Positions 26,640 to 34,876 of a DNA stretch of 64,000 bases are shown here, piece after piece; the first letter of the stretch is position 1, and each line of letters opens with the position of its first letter. The notes under the pieces were generated by a model. It had not been told where the DNA came from, did no database searches, and saw only the letters and a list, made by a program, of their open reading frames with translations. A program made the translations under genes and the position numbers. This DNA comes from Tropicimonas marinistellae (GTDB taxonomy: Bacteria > Pseudomonadota > Alphaproteobacteria > Rhodobacterales > Rhodobacteraceae): assembly GCF_001509585.1 (NCBI RefSeq), contig NZ_LNCI01000004.1, forward strand, positions 62,001-126,000, written 5' to 3'.

Positions 26640-27722
26640 ATGGCCGAAACGACCCACGGTACCGGGGGGCTGGCTTTCGACAAGTCGAAGCGCTCCTGGC
26701 CGAACGAGATCAACATCTTCTTCGCGCTGCTTCTGATCATCGGGATCTTCGAAGCCGCCGGTCAGCTTCTGCCCTACATGAACGGCCAGAGCTTCCTCTT
26801 CGATTCGCAGGGCCGGTTCGACTCGATCTTCAACGAGCAGCGGCTTCGCATCATCATCCTTCAGGTTGCGATCATCGGCATCATCGCCCTGGGCTCGACG
26901 CAGGTCATCATTTCAGGCGGGATCGATCTGTCCGCCGGGCCGCTCGTGGGCGCCACGGCAATGATCGTGATGTCCTTTGCACAAACCGAACTGGTCAATG
27001 GCAACCCCAACCCCAAGGCGGTGTTCGGGGTTTGGGCGATGGACCTGCCGGTGATCGTTCCCATTCTCGTGGGCCTCGCCTTCGGCGCCCTGATCGGCTG
27101 CGTCAACGGGTCCTTGATTGCCTACACCGGCATCCCGCCCTTCATCGCGACGCTCGGCATGTTCCTCTTTGCCCGTGGCGTCTCCCGCTGGTGGACGGAA
27201 GGCCAGCCCGTCTCCTTCCCGACCGAGCAATTCGCGGCGCTCGGGTCCGGCATGATGCCGGTGTTCTGGTTCCTGTCGCTCGCGGTGCTGTTCCACCTGA
27301 TCCTGCGCTACACGCTCTATGGCAAGCGAACCTATGCCATCGGGTCGAACGAGGACGCGGCCCGGATGTCCGGCATCAACGTGCGGCGCCACAAGATCCT
27401 CGTCTACATGATCGCAAGTATGCTCGCGGCCTTCGCAGCCGTCATCCTCAGTTCCAAGAACCTGACCGCACAGGCCGGCATGGGCCAGTTCTACGAACTC
27501 TACGCCATCGCGATGGCGGTGATCGGCGGCGTCAGCCTGTCCGGCGGCCGGGGATCGGTGCCGGGGACCGTGCTTGGGGCAATGGTCTTCGGCGTCATCC
27601 AGTCCGGCTTCACCTATGTGAAGCTCGACGCCTACTACCAGTTGATGGCGATGGGCATCATCATCGTCGCCGCCGTCGTGCTGGACAAGTGGCGGCAGCA
27701 ACGCGCTGCGGCACGGGCTTGA
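26640..27722 (+). CDS. Sugar ABC transporter permease (moc-like island)
   Basis: A 360-residue RbsC-type permease with about ten membrane segments. Recognisable family stretches are IISGGIDLSAGPLVGATA, GFVNGSLIAYTGIPPFIATL-like sequence around residue 155, and GGVSLSGGRGSVPGT near residue 300. ATG 26640 is preferred because the GGGAGG ribosome site ends six bases upstream; the ATG at 26634 is too close to it. It forms the membrane channel of the importer and is followed by the ATPase gene after 10 bp. Confidence 0.92.
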   Translation: MAETTHGTGGLAFDKSKRSWPNEINIFFALLLIIGIFEAAGQLLPYMNGQSFLFDSQGRFDSIFNEQRLRIIILQVAIIGIIALGSTQVIISGGIDLSAGPLVGATAMIVMSFAQTELVNGNPNPKAVFGVWAMDLPVIVPILVGLAFGALIGCVNGSLIAYTGIPPFIATLGMFLFARGVSRWWTEGQPVSFPTEQFAALGSGMMPVFWFLSLAVLFHLILRYTLYGKRTYAIGSNEDAARMSGINVRRHKILVYMIASMLAAFAAVILSSKNLTAQAGMGQFYELYAIAMAVIGGVSLSGGRGSVPGTVLGAMVFGVIQSGFTYVKLDAYYQLMAMGIIIVAAVVLDKWRQQRAAARA

Positions 27723-27732
27723 GGAGGGCACC

Positions 27733-28560
27733 ATGAGCGACATCGACACACATCTTTCCGGCACCGCCTTCCCGCATTCCGAGGCCCCGCTCGGCGACGT
27801 GATCCTGGAGACGCGCGACCTCACCAAGCACTATGGCGGCGTGCACGCCCTGGAGGGCGCGAATTTCACGCTGCGCAGGGGCGAGCATGTCGCCATCATG
27901 GGTGACAACGGCGCCGGGAAGTCCACCTTCGTGCGCCAGATCACCGGCGTGGAACAGCGCACCCGGGGCGACATTATCTTCGACGGCAAGCCGATCCATT
28001 TCGAGAATCCGATGGATGCGCGCAACGCCGGTATCGAGACGGTGTTCCAAACGCTTGCTCTGGCGGACCAGCTGGACGTCCCCGACAACCTGTTCCTTGG
28101 CCGCGAGCTGGTGAAGTTCCGGTTCGGCCCGTTCTCGATCCTCGATTACAAGGCGATGCGCCAGCGCACGCTCGACGCGCTGGAAAAAACAGGGGTCAAG
28201 ATCCCCAATATCCGCGGCACCATCGAACGGATGTCCGGCGGCCAGCGGCAATGCGTGGCCATCGCCCGCACCGCGACCTTCCACTCGAAACTGACGATCA
28301 TGGACGAGCCCACCGCCGCCCTGGGCGTGCAGGAGACAGCGCAGGTCGAGAGCATCATCCGCACGCTCAAGGAGGCGGGCGAGCCGCTGATCCTCATCAG
28401 CCACAACATGCGCCAGGTGATGGACCTTTGCGACCGGATCGTGGTGTTCCGCCGGGGACGGATCTGCGCCAATCTCCTGAAGGAAGAGACCGACGGGCAG
28501 GATGTCGTCGCCTACATCACCGGTGCGAAGACCCAACCGGAGTACGCCGACGCCGCCTAG
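27733..28560 (+). CDS. Sugar ABC transporter ATPase, single-domain
   Basis: A 275-residue ATPase with one nucleotide-binding domain. Walker A is GDNGAGKST, the signature is MSGGQRQ, Walker B is LTIMDEPTAAL, and the switch His is in ILISHNMRQVM. Most ribose-type importers use a double-domain RbsA protein; this one resembles the single-domain FrcA/XylG-short type and must dimerise. Last gene of the moc-like transport operon, read with GAGGAGGG before ATG 27733. Confidence 0.92.
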   Translation: MSDIDTHLSGTAFPHSEAPLGDVILETRDLTKHYGGVHALEGANFTLRRGEHVAIMGDNGAGKSTFVRQITGVEQRTRGDIIFDGKPIHFENPMDARNAGIETVFQTLALADQLDVPDNLFLGRELVKFRFGPFSILDYKAMRQRTLDALEKTGVKIPNIRGTIERMSGGQRQCVAIARTATFHSKLTIMDEPTAALGVQETAQVESIIRTLKEAGEPLILISHNMRQVMDLCDRIVVFRRGRICANLLKEETDGQDVVAYITGAKTQPEYADAA

Positions 28561-28719
28561 CGGTACGGAACGGGGCCGGTTCCCGGCGCGGCCCGCCACG
28601 GGGCCGCGACGAGAGACGTTGGGAACTCGCACACCGGCTGTGACTGATCCCGCGAAATCCATGCCACCGGACCGATGCGCGCAAGGCCTCATTCCCCCCG
28701 GGCACCGTGGCCCTCCCGC

Positions 28720-29982
28720 CTACCCAAGCACCGCGGAAGCACGTTCAAACGCCCAGATCGCCGCGATGAGCGATACCGACACCGCAACGGCACCACGCGT
28801 GCCGATCCAGACCCGCTCCGGCATACGGCGGATCGCGATCACAATGGGCCAGATCAGCGCGACGATGGCGAGCTGGCCGAGTTCCACGCCGAAGTTGAAC
28901 GCCAGGAGACTTTGCCAGACATTGTCGGCATCGACCTGAAGGATGTTTCTCAGCATGAAGGAGAAACCGAAACCGTGAAGCAGTCCGATGGCAGCCGTGA
29001 CGGCAACGGCGTTGCCATTGCTGCGCGATTGGCCGGGGCGCTGGAGCACGGCATCGGCGGCGGCCCAGATGATGCTGAGCGCGATGGCTGTCTCTACGGC
29101 CGGAATGAACCAGGGCGCTGACGGGGCAATGCCGAAAAAACCCAGACCCAACGTGACCGTGTGCCCGATCGTGAAGCCCGTGACCCGTGCCAGCAGGGCG
29201 CCGAGCGTCTGGGCGCCGATCACCATGCACAGCACGAAGAGCACATGGTCGATGCCGACCAGGATATGACGAATGCCCTCCGTGGTGAACGTCAGGGCCG
29301 CCGCGGCGGGAGAGCCGGCAACCGTGACCGGCTCCAACATCAGGCCCGTTTTCCGGTACGTGCGGGTCGTGTCGCCCCGATAGTCGAGGACGAGGTTCGC
29401 GGTTTCCTGCTGACCGGGCAAGCCGGGATCGACCAGTGTCGACAGCCGGTAGACCGACACCGGTTGCGCTGTCGGGTATCTCAGGTGGATGTCCACCACC
29501 GCGTCGCCGACGTAGGTTTCCCCCAGATTGCTCCAACCGGGAGTGCGTGCGGCAAGTGCCGCCTCGGCTTCGCCGCGCGTGGCGAAGTCCGGCTCGCCGC
29601 CCACCGTATGAACGCGGACGGAAACGACCTCGGCTCCGAGCGCTCCGCTCTCGGTCGCGACCCGGAGGCTGTCTGCGGCGATCTGGCCAAGGCCGCGCGG
29701 GTCCGAGCGCAACGCATCCGGATCGACCAGATGCATCGCCACCCCGTTTTCGAGCCGGTTCGTGGTGAAGGGCGCCGGCGTTGGCAGGCCATCGCCGCCG
29801 ATCGGGCCGAGCTTGTCGGCCACGAGGTAGGCCATCGGTGTCCGCAGGTAGATATCGAGCCGGTCAGGTCCATGCGCGACATGGAATATCCGGACGTTCA
29901 GGTTCAGGTTGAAATGCGCCCAGGCCGCGCCGCCCAGCATCGTCGCCAAAAGGGCAGCCATCAGGATCAAGAAACGTCTCAT
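28720..29982 (-). CDS. HupE/UreJ-family membrane protein
   Basis: A 420-residue protein from ATG 29982 (SD GAGGTG). Residues 1-22 are a signal peptide (ending AAWA-H), and about 23-220 is an extracytoplasmic domain. The C-terminal half is a multi-span HupE/UreJ domain with GIRHILVGIDHVLFVLCMVI and TGFTIGHTVTLGLG. HupE-type proteins are metal permeases (nickel or cobalt) in some species; this long form with a large periplasmic domain is mostly uncharacterised. It is the third gene after a secreted MBL-fold hydrolase and an unknown anchored protein, 8 bp from the latter. Confidence 0.8.
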   Translation of the reverse strand: MRRFLILMAALLATMLGGAAWAHFNLNLNVRIFHVAHGPDRLDIYLRTPMAYLVADKLGPIGGDGLPTPAPFTTNRLENGVAMHLVDPDALRSDPRGLGQIAADSLRVATESGALGAEVVSVRVHTVGGEPDFATRGEAEAALAARTPGWSNLGETYVGDAVVDIHLRYPTAQPVSVYRLSTLVDPGLPGQQETANLVLDYRGDTTRTYRKTGLMLEPVTVAGSPAAAALTFTTEGIRHILVGIDHVLFVLCMVIGAQTLGALLARVTGFTIGHTVTLGLGFFGIAPSAPWFIPAVETAIALSIIWAAADAVLQRPGQSRSNGNAVAVTAAIGLLHGFGFSFMLRNILQVDADNVWQSLLAFNFGVELGQLAIVALIWPIVIAIRRMPERVWIGTRGAVAVSVSLIAAIWAFERASAVLG

Positions 29983-29990
29983 CCTGCACC

Positions 29991-31706
29991 TCACGTTCGG
30001 CTTTGTGCGCTGAGGATCGTCAGGCCACTCAGGAACCACCGGTCCGCCTCGCGGGTCACGTCCACGAGCCCGCGATAGGTAACCTGCCGCCGGTGCAAGT
30101 GCCCCCAATGGCCGCCGCTCACGGACGCCGTCCACTGGGCAACGATCTGGTTGCCGGTGGCATCCGGCACCGGCGAGATCCGTTCGACCTCGATCTCCAC
30201 GATCTCGTCGGTGCGCGCCAGCGCGCCGGACGGCAGGGAAACCGACAGGCCACGGCGCAGCTCCGCACCAACGTCGCCTGTCCGGCCTGACAGGACGAAC
30301 GGCGCAAGTGCCTGCGCAAAGCCGTCGGGCCGGGTTTCCAGCATGGCGGCACCCATGTTGTCCAGAAGCCCCGCCATGAGAAGATGCGCCGCGTCCGCGT
30401 CCGGTGCCGGTCGGCCCGGGAGGGGGATCCGGGTCGAAAGGGGGGCGGTCAAGGCGGCCGCGCCCACGCAGGCCACCGCCCCGGCAATGGCAAGGACACG
30501 CCGGGGGCCACGGCCACGCACCGCGACCCAGGCAGCAGCCGCTGCACCGAGCCCGAGCACCATCGCCACCAGCGGGAGATCAACCACCCGCGCGGTCGAA
30601 ACCGTCACCGGTCGCGACTGCGGCTCCTCCCACGTGGTGAGGTGGTTGGTCCAGCGTACAACGGGGTCGCCCGCGCGCACCTGCGCCGGCACGCCGCCCG
30701 CAGGGTCGGTCAGGGTCACGGGCACCGTCTCCACGCCATCCGGGAATAGCTCCCAGGTCATCTCCACGTCTCGCGCCAGCGCCGGACGGGGGTAAGACAT
30801 CACCACGCCCAGAAGCGCCGTGGCGCGGTCGACGTCCTGCGCGTCGTCCAGCACCCGCAGCCCCTCGACGCCGACGGCGATGCGCGAAATCCGGATGTCG
30901 CTCGGCGCCACGCGCTGCCCGTCCACCGTCACCGGGTTCCGGTCGGCAAAGAACGCCTCGGCCCCCGATGCGACCACACCCATCTGCGCGCCGCCGACGG
31001 TTTCGCTCTCGCCGAGGCCAAGATCGACCCAGGTCTCCAGATCCCGCAGGCGGACGATGATCTCGTGCCGCACCTCGCGCGGTTCCATCGAAAGAAAGGA
31101 CATCAACGGGGACTTGTGGTGGCGGGTCAGATTGGGGTTCTCGAACCGGCTGAACCACGGGTCGTTCCAGTCTGGCACCAGAACCTCCGCTTGGGAGAGA
31201 TAGCGATAATCGGTCACCGGCACGCCGAGATGCTCCACCAGCACGCCCAGCGAGGCGGTGGGCATCCCGGTCTCGTCGAGGGGCGGCGTAAAGGTCATGC
31301 GCGACGGCTGGCCGGCGAAGGGAAACTCCAGTTCGGCATAGATCACCTCGTCGCTGCGCGGACGCGGCTGCACAACCGACGTCGCGGCCGTGATACGCGC
31401 CTTGCGCGGGCGCAGGTCGACACTGCGGATCACCGCCGCAAGCGGTTGCCCGTCCGCCGCGACCCGCATGGTGCCCCCGGTGCGCGCAGCGAGCGATTGC
31501 CCGGTGCCGTCATCGGGGGCGACGAAGTGCGGATAATCGGCCGGGTCGATTTCGAGTGCAACCCGAACCCGATCCTCCAGTACGGAGATTTCCACGAAAT
31601 TCGGTGCCGTTTCGCCGCCATAGGGCGACACGAGATCGGCCTGAGCGGCAAGCGTCCACGCGGAAATCACCGCAGCGCCAAAAAGCAGGCGTAGAATCAA
31701 CGACAT
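29991..31706 (-). CDS. Unknown exported, membrane-anchored protein, 571 aa
   Basis: I do not recognise the family. The start is ATG 31706; the longer frame begins with TTG and is rejected. It has a signal peptide (LILRLLFGAAVISAWTLAAQ-A), then about 380 residues of beta-rich periplasmic sequence (VLEDRVRVALEIDPADYPHF). Two membrane helices lie near residues 400 and 425 (LPLVAMVLGLGAAAAAWVAV; VLAIAGAVACVGAAALTAPL). A C-terminal domain of about 120 residues ends HLHRRQVTYRGLVDVTREAD. It is 8 bp from the HupE-like gene, so the two probably form one membrane system. Confidence 0.75.
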   Translation of the reverse strand: MSLILRLLFGAAVISAWTLAAQADLVSPYGGETAPNFVEISVLEDRVRVALEIDPADYPHFVAPDDGTGQSLAARTGGTMRVAADGQPLAAVIRSVDLRPRKARITAATSVVQPRPRSDEVIYAELEFPFAGQPSRMTFTPPLDETGMPTASLGVLVEHLGVPVTDYRYLSQAEVLVPDWNDPWFSRFENPNLTRHHKSPLMSFLSMEPREVRHEIIVRLRDLETWVDLGLGESETVGGAQMGVVASGAEAFFADRNPVTVDGQRVAPSDIRISRIAVGVEGLRVLDDAQDVDRATALLGVVMSYPRPALARDVEMTWELFPDGVETVPVTLTDPAGGVPAQVRAGDPVVRWTNHLTTWEEPQSRPVTVSTARVVDLPLVAMVLGLGAAAAAWVAVRGRGPRRVLAIAGAVACVGAAALTAPLSTRIPLPGRPAPDADAAHLLMAGLLDNMGAAMLETRPDGFAQALAPFVLSGRTGDVGAELRRGLSVSLPSGALARTDEIVEIEVERISPVPDATGNQIVAQWTASVSGGHWGHLHRRQVTYRGLVDVTREADRWFLSGLTILSAQSRT

Positions 31707-31772
31707 GACAGCAGCCTTGGGTGGAGAGATCAAACCCCGGCGTCATGCGGCGCCGGGGTGGTTGCCGCAGGC

Positions 31773-33101
31773 TCATTCATCGCCTGGATAGGGGAAGTCC
31801 CGACCAAGCGCTTCGGAGGCTTCCTCGTAGATCGGGCGCAACACGTCGTCGACGTCCCAATATCCGGACTTGGTGAAGTCTGAATACTGCATGGCGTCAA
31901 TCGGCACTCCGGACTCCTCAGAATACGCAGTTCGATCTTCGTTTTTCGGAGCCTCAGCAGGCGCGGCTGCTGGCGGGGCCCACGTACGCTCCTCGGTGAC
32001 TGCCATGCGAACCGTGATCTCATCCTTCGTGACATTCCAGACCATGAAATCGTCCGCCATACTCAGCGGTCCGTCATAGGTTGACCGAATGCGCTCGTAA
32101 ACGTTGGAGCTCGTGTCGAAGTCATTGAAGAAGTGATAGGCAACCGCGAGCCGTGGCTTCACTTCGCTCATGATCTTGCCGAACGCTTCCGGAGCCGTGT
32201 GAACCTGTGTCCCGACGAGCAATGCCGACTCCGGCGTGAACTTCATTTTTGCGACCAGGTCGGGAACTGCCACGAAGCACTCGTGGATCGCGATATCGGC
32301 GTCCTTGGCGTACTCGACGAACCACTTGTTCGGGTAGGAATCCGAGCTGAAGACGAACTTCAAACCGTTCCATTCCAGAGAGTAGCTAACCGGCCCGTCA
32401 AGCGAGTGGATTGCCGGAAACGAGCGAATGACGACCCCGTTGTCCTCGTATACGACTTGGTTTTCGCCGCGGTAATCGAACTCGTTGATTTCCATCTTGA
32501 AGCCACGAAAATCGATAAGTCCGGCACGGCCGGAAAGATCCCACGTCAGCATTTCCTGCATGCGCTCGAGTGCATAAGCGGTCCCCAGTTCTTCGACCGG
32601 ACCGCTAGGGCCCCAGACACGCAGCGGCACGTTACGGCCCATCAAGCCGCCGCCAATGAAAAGATCATGTAGTGCGCCGAAATGGTCGGTATGCAGGTGC
32701 CCGATGAATACCTTGTCGAGATAATTGTAAGGGATCTGGAGCGAGGAGATCCGCTCGGCCGAGCCAGAGCCAATGTCGAACAGGAACTTGTCGCCATTGC
32801 CGAGCTCCACAAGGAAGCAGGCCGCGGCCTGCGCGGCCCGAGTCGTCGGCATACCTGTCCCGCAGGCAATCACCCGCATCTCGTCGGCGGCGAGGTCTTC
32901 GGTGTTCGGGAAGTAGGCATCGCGCGGCCGGTCCCGGACCATCGTCGGCGAGACCTCGGCCTCCTGGGCCCAGGCCGCCCCCGCCAGGACCGCACCGTCA
33001 CCGTCGCTTGTACCCGACCCCCAAATGACCGCCCACGTACAGAGCGATACCCCAGCCAGGCAACCTGCCGTGAGCCGTGCGGCCGTTTTCCGTCGAAACA
33101 T
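31773..33101 (-). CDS. Secreted metallo-beta-lactamase-fold hydrolase
   Basis: A 442-residue protein from ATG 33101 after GGGAGGGG. The signal peptide ends AAWA-Q. The metal motif is HLHTDHFGAL, the first strand is MRVIACGTGMPTTRAAQAAA, later ligands are likely in FSSDSYP and CFVAVPD, and there is an acidic C-terminal extension. It resembles MBL-fold proteins annotated as GntH-like or as MBL arylsulfatases (AtsA type). Either way it is a periplasmic zinc hydrolase of unknown substrate. It is divergent from a TetR gene and leads a three-gene operon. Sharing an operator type with the sulfatase locus makes an ester/sulfate substrate attractive but unproven. Confidence 0.82.
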   Translation of the reverse strand: MFRRKTAARLTAGCLAGVSLCTWAVIWGSGTSDGDGAVLAGAAWAQEAEVSPTMVRDRPRDAYFPNTEDLAADEMRVIACGTGMPTTRAAQAAACFLVELGNGDKFLFDIGSGSAERISSLQIPYNYLDKVFIGHLHTDHFGALHDLFIGGGLMGRNVPLRVWGPSGPVEELGTAYALERMQEMLTWDLSGRAGLIDFRGFKMEINEFDYRGENQVVYEDNGVVIRSFPAIHSLDGPVSYSLEWNGLKFVFSSDSYPNKWFVEYAKDADIAIHECFVAVPDLVAKMKFTPESALLVGTQVHTAPEAFGKIMSEVKPRLAVAYHFFNDFDTSSNVYERIRSTYDGPLSMADDFMVWNVTKDEITVRMAVTEERTWAPPAAAPAEAPKNEDRTAYSEESGVPIDAMQYSDFTKSGYWDVDDVLRPIYEEASEALGRDFPYPGDE

Positions 33102-33144
33102 CTTGTCCCCTCCCTGAACGGATTCCATGAACCTCACACCGGCA

Positions 33145-33170
33145 ACATACGTTATCGTATGTAGCATACT
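33145..33170 (+). promoter_or_regulatory. TetR operator and promoter in the MBL/TetR intergenic region
   Basis: ACATACGTTATCGTATGT (33145-33162) is a perfect inverted repeat with 7-bp arms and a TTAT spacer. CATACT at 33165-33170 fits a -10 for the TetR gene. The core ATACGTTATCGTA corresponds to ATACGCTACCGTA before the sulfatases. It is the likely binding site of the adjacent TetR protein for both divergent promoters. Confidence 0.65.
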
Positions 33171-33226
33171 TTTTGGTATTGATCTACCGTGTCCATGCAC
33201 GACCGAAGGCGCAGGGAGGTTTGTTC

Positions 33227-33829
33227 ATGGAATCGTCGCATGGACCGAGGTTCGATCGCGACGCCTGGCTGCGCGCCGCCCTGGCGGTGCTCACCCGGGA
33301 CGGACAGGCGAAACTGAACATCGAGAAAATCGCCGCCGACCTCGGCGTGACGAAGGGCAGCTTCTACCACCATTTCCGGAACCGCGGGGATTTCGTCCGC
33401 AGCATCGTCGACTTCTGGGCCGAAGAGTTCACGTATCAACCGTTAAGGATACTCCGGGCCAGTCCCCGCTCGGCAGCAGGAAAGCTCCTGCAGATCATGG
33501 AAGCGATCAACGAAAGCAACCTGAACCGGTTCGATGCCGCTTTTCGCAGCTGGGCCGCTCAGGATCCGTCGGTGGCCGATGTGGTCCGTCAGGTCGATAC
33601 CGCGCGGCACCGCGCCATCGGTGAGCTGTTTGCCGACATGGGCTTCACGGACGACGAATTACGCGAACGAACGCGAATCTTTCTGGTGTTTCACAGCGCG
33701 CAGAGCACCGTCCACATCCCGGAAGACACCGCTTTGACGAACGAGACGATATCGCGGAGGTTCCGCTTCTTCACCGGCCTCGATGCAGACGTCATCGGTA
33801 GGAGCGCGGACACCCCGCCTGCCGCCTGA
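33227..33829 (+). CDS. TetR-family regulator of the MBL-fold/HupE locus
   Basis: A 200-residue TetR protein from ATG 33227 (SD GCAGGGAGG). The DNA-binding region is IAADLGVTKGSFYHHFRNRG near residues 36-55. It is similar to the TetR at 2124-2699 in the recognition helix (LGVxKxxFYxHFRxR) and in the core (RFDAAFRSWAAQDPSVAD versus RYDAAIRQWARQDPRVRR). It is divergent from the MBL-fold gene and most likely represses that operon and itself through the palindrome at 33145. Confidence 0.9.
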   Translation: MESSHGPRFDRDAWLRAALAVLTRDGQAKLNIEKIAADLGVTKGSFYHHFRNRGDFVRSIVDFWAEEFTYQPLRILRASPRSAAGKLLQIMEAINESNLNRFDAAFRSWAAQDPSVADVVRQVDTARHRAIGELFADMGFTDDELRERTRIFLVFHSAQSTVHIPEDTALTNETISRRFRFFTGLDADVIGRSADTPPAA

Positions 33830-34026
33830 CGGTTGGCAATCGGTAGTGCGGCATGGATGCCGGGCCGCTGCGCGGACCATCCGGTCACCCGCGAGGGCGG
33901 ATAACAGACCAGCCGACGCTGTGCGCCCCGCCCCTGCCCCCGTTCTTTCCGTGCAAGCCCAGCCGCGCGCCCAAGACCGCGCGCGGCAGTCTCGGGCGTA
34001 ACCGGACCGGCACAATCGGACCGGCT

Positions 34027-34815
34027 CTACCAGCAGCAGAACCCGCCATCGACCAGGAGGTCGACACCCGTGCAATAGGAGGAGGCATCGCTTGCCAGGA
34101 AGACCGCGGGCCCGACCATCTCGTCGACGCTCGCCATCCGCTGCATCGGTGTCTGGCTCTCAAATTCCTTGGTCTGGTGCACCATCTCGGGCCGCGTGTT
34201 CATCGGCGTCGCCGTGTAGCCCGGGCTGATCGAGTTCACCCGGATGCCCCGCTCCACCCATTCCATCGCCATGCTCTTGGACATGTGGATGACCCCGGCC
34301 TTGGACGCGTTGTAATGGACCTGCATCAACCCGCGGTTCACGATCACCCCCGACATCGAGGCGATATTGATGATCGACCCCTTGCCGTGCCGGAGCATCG
34401 CTTCGGCCTCGGCCTGACACGAGAAGAAGACACCCTTCATGTTGATGTCCATAAGGGTCTGGTACTGCGCCTCTTCCATCTCCTCGGCGGGGTTGGCATT
34501 CGCGATGCCAGCCGAATTCACGGCAATCCCCAGCGCGCCCAGTTCGGCTTCGGTCTTCGCAACCGCATCCACCAGCGCGGCCTTGTCGGTGACATCGGCG
34601 GTCAGGGTCAGGGCCTTGCGCCCGGCGGCCTCGATGAAGCCGGCGGTATCGGCAAGGCCGCCATCCTCGCGGCGGTCGAGGCAGGCAATGTCGGCGCCGC
34701 ATTGCGCCAGCCCGACGGCAATGCGCTGCCCGATGCCGCTCCCTGCCCCGGTAACAAGCGCCACCCGCCCGGAAAGATCAAAGAGCGCCGGTGCATTCAG
34801 AGTGAGTTCCGCCAT
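34027..34815 (-). CDS. Short-chain dehydrogenase of the sugar/polyol island
   Basis: A 262-residue SDR from ATG 34815 (SD AGAGGA). The cofactor motif is TGAGSGIGQRIA. An Asp after the second strand (CLDRRED) favours NAD. Then come NSAGIANANPAEE and a catalytic Tyr-Lys in YNASKAGVIHM. It is the last gene of the minus-strand transporter operon (permease, binding protein, ATPase fusion, SDR), 61 bp after the ATPase fusion. It probably oxidises the imported polyol or sugar to a ketose; the substrate is unknown. Confidence 0.9.
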   Translation of the reverse strand: MAELTLNAPALFDLSGRVALVTGAGSGIGQRIAVGLAQCGADIACLDRREDGGLADTAGFIEAAGRKALTLTADVTDKAALVDAVAKTEAELGALGIAVNSAGIANANPAEEMEEAQYQTLMDINMKGVFFSCQAEAEAMLRHGKGSIINIASMSGVIVNRGLMQVHYNASKAGVIHMSKSMAMEWVERGIRVNSISPGYTATPMNTRPEMVHQTKEFESQTPMQRMASVDEMVGPAVFLASDASSYCTGVDLLVDGGFCCW

Positions 34816-34876
34816 TTTCTTGTCCTCTTGCGTTGCTTGCAATCTTGCGCGTCGTCGGTTCGGCCCGCTTTCGGCG

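Noticed and set aside
24615-26657. 680-codon open frame on the minus strand across mocC and mocB
   Set aside because: It is antisense to two genes with clear family motifs and reads as Val/His/Arg/Gly-rich sequence without domains; a by-product of high GC third positions.
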